A stretch of 64,000 nt of DNA from Cladopsammia gracilis (lineage: Eukaryota; Cnidaria; Anthozoa; Scleractinia; Dendrophylliidae): contig JAJGOT010000034.1 in the NCBI GenBank assembly GCA_022457155.1, positions 1,907,501 through 1,971,500 of the forward strand, given 5' to 3'. The translations under genes were made by a program, and so were the position numbers. The notes under the pieces were generated by a model. That model was not told where the DNA came from and made no database searches. It saw only the letters and a list, made by a program, of their open reading frames with translations. Positions 23,069-33,703 of the stretch are shown here, in pieces. Each line of letters starts with the position of its first letter. Position 1 is the first letter of the stretch.

Positions 23069-23810
23069 CTGGCAAGGTGGAGTTGTCTTCTAATGACAAT
23101 GGTAATATCAGAGTCTCTGTTGGTTTGATGTTTCCTCTCATGGCAAAAACACATGATAGTGGAGGTTCTGTAATGTGATATTCCTTTGGTAGTTTGTCAC
23201 ATTGTACAAAATCAATGGAAGACAACCAGGCGTTAAACTCTTGTTCACTCATCTCTCTGAAAGGCTTTGGATGAGGGGGAACATCATTCAGAGACAACTT
23301 TAGCAGTTTCAGCTTGTAGACATTTTTATATCTTGTCCATAACTCTTTGTGGTCTACCATGTTGTCTGCAAAAATTGATAGAAAATACTTTATTTGTTTA
23401 CAACACCTATCAGTGTTTGGAGATGTACTGCAGCATTTAACTTTTGTTTGTAAAATGAAAACTAGTCTTTTTCATTAGGAAATGCCATGATTTAATGTGA
23501 TCTGATTATAAAATATCCCCTTATCAACATCTGCTGATGTGACCCAAATTCACATAAGTTGTCAAGATCATCTTCAGGATCAAAACATTGTATTCTTGGA
23601 AGCTTAGGATCTGAATCAGAAGTTTATGCCGTACTGTCCTTGCCTTGAATTGTAAGGAATGCCTTGTGTACTTGACAGCATTCACATACATACCTAAGAG
23701 AATATTATCTGCCTCTAAGTCTTGAAAGTCAATCTGGGGTTCAACAGCTGTGCTGGAGCACTGGAGAAGGTGTTCTATGCCCTCCAAATTTGGAAGAATA
23801 GCTCCTCTGC
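23069..23810 (-). CDS. Exons 7 and 8 of the DUF6589-like gene
   Basis: Exon 7 (23810-23694): after GTTTCAACATAG, reads RGAILPNLEGIEHLLQCSS to DNILLG, donor TTAG|GTATGT. With exon 6 it completes MWNFTGRGAILPN. Exon 8 (23365-23069): after AATTTTTGCAG, reads DNMVDHKELWTRYKNVYKLK to NSTLPG, donor CCAG|GTACTG. Both are exact multiples of three (117 and 297 bp), so phase 1 is preserved. Function unknown. Confidence 0.65.
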
Positions 23811-24182
23811 CTATGTTGAAACATTTCACATTATTATCATTATGATTATGATAGTGATGGTGTTGGTGATAGCGATGTTGATGGCAATGATGATAATAAT
23901 TATCATCATTATTAAAAAGGTAAATGTAAAAGTTAGGCAGTATTTTTAAAATTCCCTTCCACTATAGGCTGGCATCCCAGAAACACCACAGTGCACTCTT
24001 TCCCTCTGTCTCTATCTGTGTTCTGTTTGCAGGTAAAGCTAATTTAATCTACACAGAATGGAAAGACATGGAAACAAGTGTGAGATTGCTTCTTAACCTA
24101 AATGAAGTTTGAGGAACTGGTGATGGTTAATACCTCTGTCCATCCAGTATATAGTAAGAAATCACTGCAATTTGGTTCGTAC

Positions 24183-25491
24183 CTGTGAAATTCCACATCT
24201 TAGAACTTAATTTCTTGAACAGTCTGTAATGCCGCTTTTTTCCCTTTGCACATAATATATATAGATAGCCCAAGCCTAACAGCGTCGCACTTTGAACAAG
24301 CTTAACTAAGGTGAAACTTAACTAAGGTGAAAGGTTGGAAGCACAAGAATTAAGATTGACGAAGGGGCTATTTTCAATTTTAGCAATTCTCAAAAACAGT
24401 ATTACGCGACCGTCTGCACAGTACATTTTTATAGACCGTACAAAAGTTCACAAAAACAACTTTTCTCTGTCTAGAATAAATAGTACCACTAGTTTCCGAA
24501 TAAAATACAGTTTATGTTTGTCAAAAATTGCCCGAGAAACTGATTTGAAAATCAAAAATTGCAAAAATACACAAACATATTTGCATAAGGCGATGCGAGT
24601 GAAGATAGAACTGTACTATAAAATCAAGTCTTGTTTTGTTTACATAAAATCGCTTTTCAATCTATCTAATGAATGAACAAACACATAAAAATGGACAACA
24701 CAATCTTCTTTCGAAAAAATTTATTCAAATCTCCATTAGTTTACGTTTAAAAGCAAAACGCGTGCCATGTAATTATAGCTCATCGAGTTCAAGCTTTCTT
24801 CGATGAAATTCGAGAGATAGGCACGTTTTAAAATCAATTCGCCAAAACTAACAATAACACTAATAACAAGTCACTCACAGATTGATATCAACATAAATTC
24901 TCATCGAAAACTGTAATCTGTTTTACCTTTAAGTTCCTCGCTTGCTTGGAAATTCAAATCTCCGCTTCTGGTTCTGAAATCATCTCCCGCATTGATAAAA
25001 ATGTAATACATGAAGTTCCTCGAAGCAAGATTTTATCCCTGAAAGCTCGTCTTTTTCCACTAAAGCGGCTTCTGAGTATACCTTAATTAGTATCCCTGTC
25101 TTGAGTAGCAAACCGCGAAAAAAAGCAGGAAAATAACGAGTTTAATTCTCCGCTAGGCACAAGAAAACAACTAAAGTGTTTACCGAGCTCACGGCTGTGT
25201 GACCGCGCGAAAAACAAAGCCTTGCTTTCAAGATCCCGGATGTTGTTCCAACACGGCGGGCGGCCGGCGGGCGGACGGACGGACACGCGCCCGCGAAACA
25301 TTCCGCTAGCCATGACCATGAAAAATCACGGCGTAGGTTCTATGAGTATGGAGCTGCGCAGCCAGGCCTTCGGCCTGGCAAGTGCTCCGCTATTAATGTT
25401 GTCCATCAGCAATATCACAGGTGATGATTTGGGGAACCTGTTATCAATGATATCTTGGAAATTAACAAGTCTTTCATCCAAATGTTTCATC
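24183..25491 (-). pseudogene. Exon 6, split by a 1,136-bp insertion
   Basis: The 5' part (25491-25391), after TCCTTTTTCAG, reads [19 protein letters not shown] then [13 protein letters not shown]. The 3' part (24254-24183) reads CAKGKKRHYRLFKKLSSKMW then NFTG with donor ACAG|GTACGA. If 24255-25390 is removed the two parts join in frame (..AAT ATA TGT..), giving the family motif DNIN..KGKKRHYRLF. No splice sites lie at the insertion edges to rescue it. Confidence 0.7.
24255..25390 (-). mobile_element. Insertion element, family A, copy 1 (hairpin-ended, no target duplication)
   Basis: A second copy lies in opposite orientation at 42503-43681. One end (24255) is ATATATATAGATAG. The other end has a perfect hairpin GCCAGGCCTTCGGCCTGGC eleven bases from the terminus. 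Both copies are flanked as A|element|T. The host frame closes only if nothing was duplicated. A terminal hairpin, AT target and lack of duplication recall Helitrons, but the usual 5' TC and 3' CTRR are absent, so the class is open. The hairpin end has a CpG-rich patch with cggacgg repeats. No protein recognised. Confidence 0.7.
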
Positions 25492-26041
25492 CTGAAAAAG
25501 GAAAGTTACATGAAATTAGTTTATACATATTAGTCAAATCTGGGTCGTGATGTATCAAAGAAATTGCAGGCTCCAACAAAAAGGAATTCAACATATGTTT
25601 TTTGATGAATGCCTCACACACAGGGAAAGTGGCTCAGACCAATGAGTATATAAGAATGGCATTTGGCCTATTTCATCAAATACTGCTGCTACTCATTCTT
25701 TACAATTTAAGGCTGATTCACATCGCTATGATTTGTAATCCTGATTTTTTCAGAGCTCGTAGAGCTAATATGGTTTCTCTATCAACTTACAAAAATAATC
25801 AGTTGCACTGCAAAATATTTTTCAGCATCAAGCAATTTATTTCCTTGCTCGATCAAAGCTTATAAAAAATGGACCTACAAATCACAGCACGTAAACTGGC
25901 CTTGCAGGCAAACGTTTTATATCAATACACAATATCTGCAAAATATATCCAAGAGAATTAAATATAATTAGTGTGCTGCAGATGGTAATGCAAAAATGAA
26001 GACATATCCTTTGATAAGATAAATGCTACAAAGATACTCAC

Positions 26042-26568
26042 AGTGAGTCCCAGTGAAGACTTAGTCCTATTGCATTTAGCATATTAATAAATTGCTTGCC
26101 ACCTCCATACGACATACATAGCATACCAAAAAACAGCTGAACATCATTGGGATACTTCTGGTTTGCAAGAGAGACCAATCCAGATAGAGCATGACCAGCA
26201 CACCTCAACTTATAATCATGCGTCTTGATTTTATTCTCCTCACTAGATCCAATCAGTATCTTAAGAATCTCATTTATGATTGGACAGTCATTAGCAACAG
26301 ATGTCGCCAAAGTGGAAAACACATCAGTTGGCACTTCTTGTTTTCCTTCTTTAAGAAGACCAGTGCGATATCCCACATTACACTTGTTTTTTATGATTTC
26401 CATCTCCTTTGTCAGGGCAGATTTTTGTGATGGGGATATCACATCATTCATCTTTTTTAACCTTGTAATTTCCCTTTCATACAAATTGACCAGGGCAGCC
26501 ATGTGGTTTTCCCTTGCAGTATTTAAAATTCTGTATCTGGACAAAAGATTCTGGGCCAGTCTTTGGTT
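26042..26568 (-). CDS. Exon 5: coiled-coil and DUF6589-like N-terminal region
   Basis: Opens after CCGCTTACTAAATTTCAG at 26569 and ends TCACT|GTGAGT at 26042 (phase 2). Reads NQRLAQNLLSRYRILNTARE, a Leu/Lys/Glu-rich helical stretch (about 60 residues), then KLRCAGHALSGLVSLANQKY and NDVQLFFGMLCMSYGGGKQF..NAIGLSLHWDSL. The latter is the conserved N-terminal motif of the family in cnidarians as I recall it. No enzymatic motif is visible. Confidence 0.65.
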
Positions 26569-26986
26569 CTGAAATTTAGTAAGCGGGGAAATATTTGTTA
26601 ATTGTTCCACTAAGTACCTTACTATTAACCACAATATTAACTACAAACACATACATAGAAAGGGTTGTCAGAGAAAAACGTGAACAACGAATGGCAATTG
26701 CACGACCAAAAGAAATTGTTGGTCCTAATTTTCTTTCTATTTAATGCTGGAGAATATGGACAAACCATATTACACGCCACCGAAGGTCTTCACTAAACAG
26801 GGTTGGCATTTTTTTTCTGCAGTCAAAATCAATTAATAGAAAGAAAATCAAGACTCACAATTCCTTTCGGTTGTGCAATCGCCATTTACTGTTTTCTCCA
26901 ACAACATTTTTGAAATAAGTGTATACATACACACATATATTAACGCACACTCTCTTCCCTTTCAAAATGTATTTAATGTAACTAAC

Positions 26987-28410
26987 CCCTTCTTCAAGAG
27001 CCACAAGAAGTTCCTCCCATAACTGCAACATATTTTCTTCAAGACTATGTATTTCTTTTTTCTTGTTGTCTGCTACAATGTTGCCAAAAGTCATTTCCAG
27101 ATCAAGTTGGTGCTTCAAGTTTAGATTTGTATACACAGTACTGATTAAATGTTAAGGAAATAACAATGAGAGAACCAAGCAAAAACGAATATTATATTAC
27201 TTTAGATTTACACTAAACGTTTACTCTCACTGATTAGTAGGCCACCTTTAACCTAAGATATAAATAAAGTTATCACTAAAATCATCATCATCATCATTAT
27301 TGTTGTAAAGGATACATTTGTTTCGAGCCTTTCAAAACTCGTTTCTTCGAACTGTTTGGGAAAATGGAGGACACAGCTCTAGAAAGTCTACTTTTTGCAC
27401 CCATGTCATCTCCAATTTCCAGAATTTCCACTAGTTGATCCTGTTCTACAGAGCTGTTGACATCTTCGATGCAAACATCGGCCAATAATACTTGGAGATC
27501 TGGATGTGTTTCCTGTAAATCTAAAGCAATTATGCACCTATCAGTGGTTTGCCCCAGGATGCCCAGGATGGGGGGTGCGGGCAACCCAAGGGAATTTGAC
27601 TTCGTAAAAATCCACCAGGGTAGGGATTTTGACACCAAAATTGACGATTTTTACAATTTCTAAGAGAGGCAAAGGGGAAAATTTCATCAAATTTGACTCA
27701 AAATGTAGTCCCAAGAGTGGGGCAAACCATTGATAGGTGCATTAATCGTATGAGTTTGTGTCTGTATGAAACCGTCTCTAAACCCTATTAAAGGTGCTCC
27801 AGCAATCATTGATCAATCTCAAGAATAACCGTCTGTCAATTCATGAGTTTAGCATTATATCAGCTCCACCAGGGTAGGGATTTTGACACCAAAATTGACG
27901 ATTTTTACAATTTCTAAGAGAGGCAAAGGGGAAAATTTCATCAAATTTGACTCAAAATGTAGTCCCAAGAGTGGGGCAAACCATTGATAGGTGCATTAAT
28001 CGTATGAGTTTGTGTCTGTATGAAACCGTCTCTAAACCCTATTAAAGGTGCTCCAGCAATCATTGATCAATCCCAAGAATAACCGTCTGTCAATTCATGA
28101 GTTTAGCATTATATCAGAAGTGTTTGAGCTTACCTTTTACGGTTTTTCTTACTTTAGACTGCGGCAAATTCTGTTGTTTTGATGTAGGTGTGAGATCGTG
28201 CTTCTCGAAGCGCAACGACCTTCTCGACTTCGGTGTTTTTGGGCTTTCATTCGCATCAGCTGAAAATAAAAGCCACCGATATTCGCATCTTTATCTTCTC
28301 AATCCACCCCACAAACAATCCGGCTACAAAAATGCGATAAACCTTCGCTACTTACCTTCCAAATTTAGTTCGTGAAAAGATAAGTTCAATTCTTCGGTAT
28401 CGTCCGCCAT
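26987..28410 (-). CDS. Exons 1-4 of the DUF6589-like gene
   Basis: Exon 1 (28410-28356) starts AAGATGGCGGAC (good Kozak context): MADDTEELNLSFHELNLE. Exon 2 (28259-28134): a basic, Ser/Pro/Lys-rich, likely disordered stretch (ESPKTPKSRRSLRFEKHD). Exon 3 (27520-27316): DLQETHPDLQVLLADVCIED to VLKGSKQ. Exon 4 (27140-26987): NLNLKHQLDLEMTFGNIVAD to LLVALEEG, helical. Phases 1,1,2,0 fit. Exon 3 uses the TTTAG acceptor (27521) rather than the TTACAG 8 nt inside, because only the former keeps frame. The exon 3 donor (AAAT|GTATCC) is weak. Confidence 0.55.
27533..27741. mobile_element. MITE with TGCACCTATCA ends and TTA target duplication
   Basis: TGCACCTATCAGTGGTTTGC at the left and the reverse complement GCAAACCATTGATAGGTGCA at the right, flanked by TTA on both sides (27530-27532, 27742-27744). 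A 3-bp TWA target is typical of PIF/Harbinger. It lies in intron 2, ending 12 bp from the exon 3 acceptor. Related elements: 43699-43769 and 52075-52640. Confidence 0.85.
27611..28118. repeat. 254-bp tandem duplication across the MITE end
   Basis: 27611-27864 and 27865-28118 are almost identical at a constant 254-bp offset, with about one mismatch (ATCTCAAG versus ATCCCAAG). The unit contains the right half of the TTA-target MITE and 120 bp of host intron. The near identity implies a recent event. Confidence 0.95.
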
Positions 28411-28419
28411 CTTGGATTT

Positions 28420-29680
28420 AAATTTTTTTCGATAATTTCGAAAACCAGTCAAACCACAACTCCAGATTTACACAACAAACGTAAAAATTATAAAGAATAC
28501 CAAGTAAATAAAAAAAGTTGACCAAATAGCTATTAAATTGACGCTTGCAAGATATTGTTGAATTGTTCAAGAAAATTCTGGTTATCTGCCAGTCGCTTCC
28601 CGTTTTTCTTCCGTCCTTCCCTTGATGCAACGCGAACTCACTAAATCCTTCCCATCAATCACAGCGCGAATACAGAGAAGCGACTGGGTACGAGTCTGGA
28701 TTGTTGCAAAGATTTAAGGTTTTATTGAGGTACATGTATATTGAAACATTGGCAAACTGGATTTCTTTCTTTCTTAAAAACATGAAAACAAGTAGTAAAT
28801 TAAAGTAATAAACACTTGATGGATAGGACATTCTTCTTAGTGAATTGGTTATATACATGTACATGTGCGGTTTGATCATTCCCAGATCATACAGAATAGA
28901 GAGTTTAAGCATCATGAAAATGTTCTTACTTTTTTCTAAAGCTTTGTCACCTTCCAAGTGAATGTACACTGGTTGATATAGGGAAGACATGTAAAGTGAC
29001 AATAGTTTAATAATAATGACCAGTACATTTTGTCAAATCAATTACCTTTTATGTGTGTCAGAAAGTCTTTTTAATGTATTATCATTGGAATTTAAATAAA
29101 TATGTATTTTTTTCAAATACTGCTGTTTTATAAATAAATGTATATGGTGTTATTTTGCAACATGCATGTGGCATTTGACATTACAAATACATGTATGCAC
29201 CAAAACAAGTGCAAATACAATGTATGATACATTATTATTCGACATAGCATTGTAGAGTGCAAATATGCATCAAAACGAGTGCAAATATGACAAGTTATTA
29301 CACTCTTTTGACCGTGCAATAGGAAAAACAGCTCAAAAACTTAGCCTTCAGGAGAATATTTCTGTCGTACTGTATAATAAACATTTATTCAGTAAAATGT
29401 TTTGTAATACAGTTGCCTCGGGCATTTTTACTATAGTCAGAAAATACTCAGCCGTATTACACAACTTTACGCTGAGGGTAAGCGCATTTTTTTGCTGTCC
29501 CCTCAAACTCTATATATTTAGTATGAACCCTCCCAACACCACAATTAGCACCTTTGAAAAGCAGGCCATGTCATGTACACATGTTTATTTGGAGGATTTA
29601 CTTGAATGGCACAGATTTTGCTTCAACATTGTTGAAGTTCTTTTCTGGACTATAGTCTATGGAATATGTTAAATGAATTA
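28420..29680. other. Upstream region of the minus-strand gene, no other gene seen
   Basis: AT-rich. The first few hundred bases upstream of ATG 28410 presumably hold its 5' UTR and promoter, but no TATA or initiator element stands out. The small frames are not splice-flanked. Confidence 0.4.
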
Positions 29681-29705
29681 TAATATATTATTTCCGGTTT
29701 CACTT

Positions 29706-29747
<42 letters not shown>

Positions 29748-30290
29748 GCTTTATTTATCCTGAAAAACCGATCAGCGAATTTAAAATAAAAACGCTGGTA
29801 TAAACCGGTGATCAGTGTATATACAAGTCGAAAATAAAAATGGAATAAAAAAACTAACAAAAATATTTACAGTGATAAAAAACCTATAATCTACATAAAA
29901 ATCGATGTAAGTAGGTATAAAAATAGAATAAACAAAACTACCTATACTGAACATTTATGTTGTGCCTTATCTAGCTCTATTAAAAATTTAAAAATTCTAA
30001 TTTTAAAAATTCTTAGTGTCTCACAAGCACGCAGTTCTTTGGGGAGATCGTTCCATTCCTTTCCAGCAGCGAACTCGAAAGTTGACTGGCCCATAGCTGT
30101 TTTAAATCTTGGAAGATGAAGTTCCCTATTATCTCCCAGGGCCTTACGGCGAAGTTCGGATCTCATTGCAAAAAGACCTTGTAGTTGCCTAGGACAATTA
30201 TAATCATTTACGATTTTATATACTAATTGTAAACGTAAATAACGGCGTCTGTTAGATAAAGTTAACAGCCCGAGACTCTCTCTCATTGAC
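29680..30290 (-). pseudogene. LINE 3' fragment (RT C-terminus) with (TAA)n tail
   Basis: 30286-29942 reads the typical C-terminus of CR1/L2-like RT proteins: RRRYLRLQLVYKIVND, then ELHLPRFKTAMGQSTFEFAA, then KEWNDLPKELRACETLRIFK. About 200 bp of 3' UTR follows and the copy ends in a TAA microsatellite at about 29706-29746. Everything upstream of the RT C-terminus is missing. It differs from the 14.4-kb copy in sequence and tail, so it is another LINE family. Confidence 0.8.
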
Positions 30291-31375
30291 TGTGTGCATC
30301 AAGTTGTTTTGGTTAAGTAATATTGTGGCAAATGTTAAATTATATTTCATGTTAAACGAATGTATAGTTTCACATGTCACATGTTGAAACTGAAAAGAGC
30401 TCTATCTAAGAAAAATACACTTCCATTTGCTGTTAGCATATTGATCTACACCCATAGATAATTTTAAATTGTTATTACCAAAGGCAAGAACTATTGTACC
30501 TTGTGTTAAAAATAAAATGTTCGCTTTTCATCTTGTGGTATTGAATCATTGACGTCATTCTCACTCACTTACTCACTAGCTATGGTGTAAATTTCCGTGT
30601 TAACATTTCACTTCCAGTGTTAACATTTCCATTGTTACCTTATATTTGATCAAGGAAATGTTATACCAAGAGACTGAGAGAAGAGAGAATCTGCGAGAAA
30701 AGGGTTCAGCACGAGGACTGAACTCACCGACTGTGAATACTTATTTAGATTCAACATATACTTATTTAGATTTAACATATAACTTACATTGTACAACACA
30801 TTAATTACTTACAATAGAGAGCTACATCACTTGCATAACATAATTACTTACAATTTGTTTGTTATAATTATACTTGCATACATTATACTTTTTATAATTC
30901 AATACAATTTCAACTATAACAATAACAAACATAAGCATTACAGTACAGTGCAAACAATTTTACAATAAAAGACCAGGAATTAATTACATCTGAGTATTAT
31001 GTTAAACCAATTTGCACTAAAACATAAATTGTACAACAACATTGCCTTGTGACTAATAAGTTCTACGATTCATTTAAACAAAAGAAAAAAATGATGAGAA
31101 GTCAATCTTTGTAGACGCTTTAAAGTGAGGTGAAATTGATATACACCAGTTCCACAGGCTCAATAGTCATTTCAATCGATTATTTCCTACTTTCATTAGT
31201 TTTGCACTTCTGTATTTCCCACCGGTAACCTCGTGTCCTCTTAGAGGCCTATTTTTAATTGGTCGAGAGACCAACATAAGTTGCTTTCCATTTAAGTAGC
31301 CACATGCATTCCTCTGTCTATTTCTCTTTTTTCATTTCCATCCAACAGAAGTAGCTACATGTAGTCCTTGACTAC
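30291..31375. other. AT-rich, unassigned
   Basis: No supported exon. A GTGTTAACATTTC phrase is repeated at about 30598 and 30618. The sequence ends where the fold-back duplication begins. Confidence 0.4.
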
Positions 31376-31672
31376 CTATTTTTAACCGACGTACTCACAA
31401 AATTGGAAAATCCAACTATGGATATTCAAGAGGTAGATAATTTTAAGTCCCGAATTGACTGGTTTTCTGGTGTTTTGCAGCCGTATAGTCATTCTACACA
31501 GCTGCCAAATCAGCTTACTTCAACGATCGATTCAATACTAGAGAAACTCTATCGTGTTCAATGTTTATTTCAGGAGTGTTGTCCAATATAGACGCACGGA
31601 TACAGTCTGTCAAAGCCACTTTACGATCTGTACGGTCTGACAAAATGTAATAGTGACCAGTCGGTCCGTTGA

Positions 31673-32198
31673 CAGTCCGCAAACTGCATCTCATTAAGAG
31701 GACTTTGAATATTTTCGCTGCATACTCCGAGTGTGGGGTCAAACAGTTTGACGGTCTGTACGGTTTGTACGGACCGTAACAGAGAGAGTCGGCCCGTTAA
31801 CAGTCCGTAAACTGCATCTCATTAAGGGGACTTTGAATATTTTCGCTGTATACTCCGAGTGTGGGGTCAAACAGTTTGACGGTCTGTACGGTTTGTACGG
31901 ACCGTAACAGAGAGAGTCGGTCCGTTGACAGTCCGTAAACTGCATCTCATTAAGGGGACTTAGAATATTTTCGCTGTATACTCCGAGTGTGGGGTCAAAC
32001 AGTTTGACGGTCTGTACGGTTTGTACGGACCGTAACAGAGAGAGTCGGTCCGTTGACAGTCCGTAAACTGCATCTCATTAAGGGGACTTTGAATATTTTC
32101 GCTGTATACTCCGAGTGTGGGGTCAAACAGTTTGACGGTCTGTACGGTTTGTACGGACCGTAACAGAGAGAGTCGGTCCGTTGACAGTCCGTAAACTG
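31673..32198. repeat. 128-bp tandem satellite, four copies
   Basis: CAGTCCGTAAACTGCATCTC recurs at 31673, 31801, 31929 and 32057, with the start of a fifth at 32185, always 128 bp apart. The copies are over 95% alike by eye. Each holds GGTCTGTACGGTTTGTACGG. The array begins at the inner edge of the element's TIR. Confidence 0.95.
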
Positions 32199-32303
32199 GA
32201 TAATTCCCTTCTAAATTCTGCCGCTTTTCGGGACTTTGTTTTAACCTGACTGTGGGAATAATAATGCTCGTCAGTCGCGCGCGTTTGATAATTCTCTTCT
32301 AAA

Positions 32304-32890
32304 GCCTGGTTTCCATATAATCGCAACGATCGCAGCGATCGTTACGATCGACGGTCGCTGCGATTCTTGCGATCATATGGAAACCAAAACGTTGCGATTG
32401 CGATCGCAGAGATAGAAAAATTTCTATAGCCTGGTTTCCATATGACCGCAAGGATCGTTACGGTCGACGATCGCTGCGATCCTTGCGAGAGATAGAAATT
32501 TTTCTATCTCTGCGATCGCAATCGCAACGGATCGCAACGATCGCAACGTTTTGATTTCCATATGATCCCAAGGGTCGCAAGAATCGCAGCGATCGTCGAT
32601 CGTAGCGATCGCTGCGATCGTTGCGATTATATGGAAACCAGGCTTAAATTCTGCTGCTTTTGTATCTTTCTATTTATGTCTATTGAAACGTGTAATTTCT
32701 TTGCACACGCTTTTAGAACGAGATATATACATGTTCCTTAGTTTCGCTGTGCTGCGTTGGTTCACCCTTCGTTGTGTATCTTCGTTTGTATTTACGCAAC
32801 GGTTGGTTTCCATATGATCACAAGGATCGCAAGAATCGCAGCGATCGTCGATCGCAACGATCGTTGCGATTATATGGAAACCAGGCTTTA
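32304..32890. mobile_element. Cluster of GCGATCGC-rich palindromic MITEs with CCTGGTTTCCATAT ends
   Basis: CCTGGTTTCCATATAATCGC and the reverse GATCATATGGAAACC bracket an 85-bp palindrome at 32306-32388. A second, nested one extends to 32642. A third, similar one is at 32803-32888 (GGTTTCCATATGATC..GATTATATGGAAACCAGGC). The interiors are runs of GCGATCG/CGATCGC, giving extremely strong secondary structure. All lie inside the 31574-33379 element. Confidence 0.85.
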
Positions 32891-33703
32891 GAACGAGATA
32901 TATACATGTTCTTTAGTTTCGCTGTGCTGCGTTTGTTCACCCTTCGTTGTGTATCTTCGTTTGTATTTGTGTGCAATGAAACGTGTATTTCCTTTGCACA
33001 CGGTCTATTGAAACGTGTAATTCCATTACACACGCTTTTAGAACGAGGTGTATACACGTTCTCCAGTTTCGCTGTGCTTTACGGACTGTCGACAGACCGA
33101 CTTCCGCTTTTACGGTCTGTACAGACCGTACAGACTGTCAAACCGTGTCACCCGTTACCCGCCAGATTGATGCATATAATTATCAGTGAGTCGTACAGAC
33201 TGTATGATCCATTTGACAAACTGTATCTGTCCGTGTTTTTTTGCTTGTTCTTGCTTTAATGAGAAGCAATTTACGGACTGTCAACGGACCGACTGGTCAC
33301 TATTACAGTTTGTCAGACCGTACAGATCGTAACGTGGGTTTGACAGACTGTATCCGTGCGTCTATATTGGACATGAGTGTATTTCAGTGCACAAATTGAT
33401 AAAGACATTTTCAAGGGATATACACCAGTACGCTTATATACAGGAAACAAAGGCCGACCAACATTTGATATACCTAAAGAACAGCTTGAGCTTCTGTTAG
33501 AATACCATTTTTCCATATCAAAAATAGCTCAAGCTGTTCTTTAGGTATATCAAATGTTGGTCGGCCTTTGTTTCCTGTATATAAGCGTACTGGTGTATAT
33601 CCCTTGAAAATGTCTTTATCAATTTGTGCGAATAAACATTGAACACGATAGAGTTGATAGTGTTTCTCTAGTATTGAATCGATCGTTGAAGTAAGCTGAT
33701 TTG

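Larger units (their letters stand above)
20321..28410 (-). pseudogene. Ten-exon DUF6589-like gene with internal ankyrin repeats, disrupted
   Basis: Exons on the minus strand: 28410-28356, 28259-28134, 27520-27316, 27140-26987, 26568-26042, 25491-24183 (split by an insertion), 23810-23694, 23365-23069, 22716-21124, 20778-20321. All junctions are GT..AG and the phases (1,1,2,0,2,1,1,1,1) agree throughout, which strongly supports the model. The protein would be about 1,230 residues. Landmarks recalled from cnidarian DUF6589-type proteins are in order: [39 protein letters not shown]...MWNFTGRGAILPNLEGIEHLL, then a C-terminal helical region with NLSGKDGADVDLDEYIETF. The family's function is unknown; the DNIN Asp might be part of an RNase H-like fold (inference). 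Two lesions, a 1,136-bp insertion in exon 6 and TAA at 20657-20659, suggest it is now a pseudogene or a null allele. Confidence 0.7.
31574..33379. mobile_element. Long-TIR composite element (about 1.8 kb), 8-bp target duplication TATTTCAG
   Basis: TGTCCAATATAGACGCACGG near the left end pairs with its reverse complement near the right end. The arms hold CAGTCTGTCAAA and GTCGGTCCGTTGACAGTCCG. TATTTCAG flanks both sides (31566-31573, 33380-33387), an 8-bp duplication as made by hAT and P-type elements. It contains a 128-bp satellite and several small MITEs. No transposase. Confidence 0.75.
31403..33540 (+). pseudogene. N-terminal fragment of an integrase-type (rve) transposon protein, left arm
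   Basis: 31405-31573 reads MDIQEVDNFKSRIDWFSGV..TSTIDSILEKLYRVQCLF. After the inserted 1.8-kb element the sequence resumes at 33388 with IDKDIFKGYTPVRLYTGNK, then GRPTFDIPKEQLELLLEYHF and SISKIAQAV, stopping where the axis reflects. The GRPxxDIPxEQL...F..xxIA pattern is the helix-turn-helix lead-in that precedes the integrase core in a family of animal integrase-like proteins. The core itself is absent. The right arm repeats this on the minus strand (33725-33474) with fewer changes (CLFAQIDKDIFKG). Confidence 0.6.

Noticed and set aside
24255..25390. Canonical Helitron call for family A
   Set aside because: The 5' TC and 3' CTRR are missing and no Rep/helicase is encoded; left as Helitron-like only.
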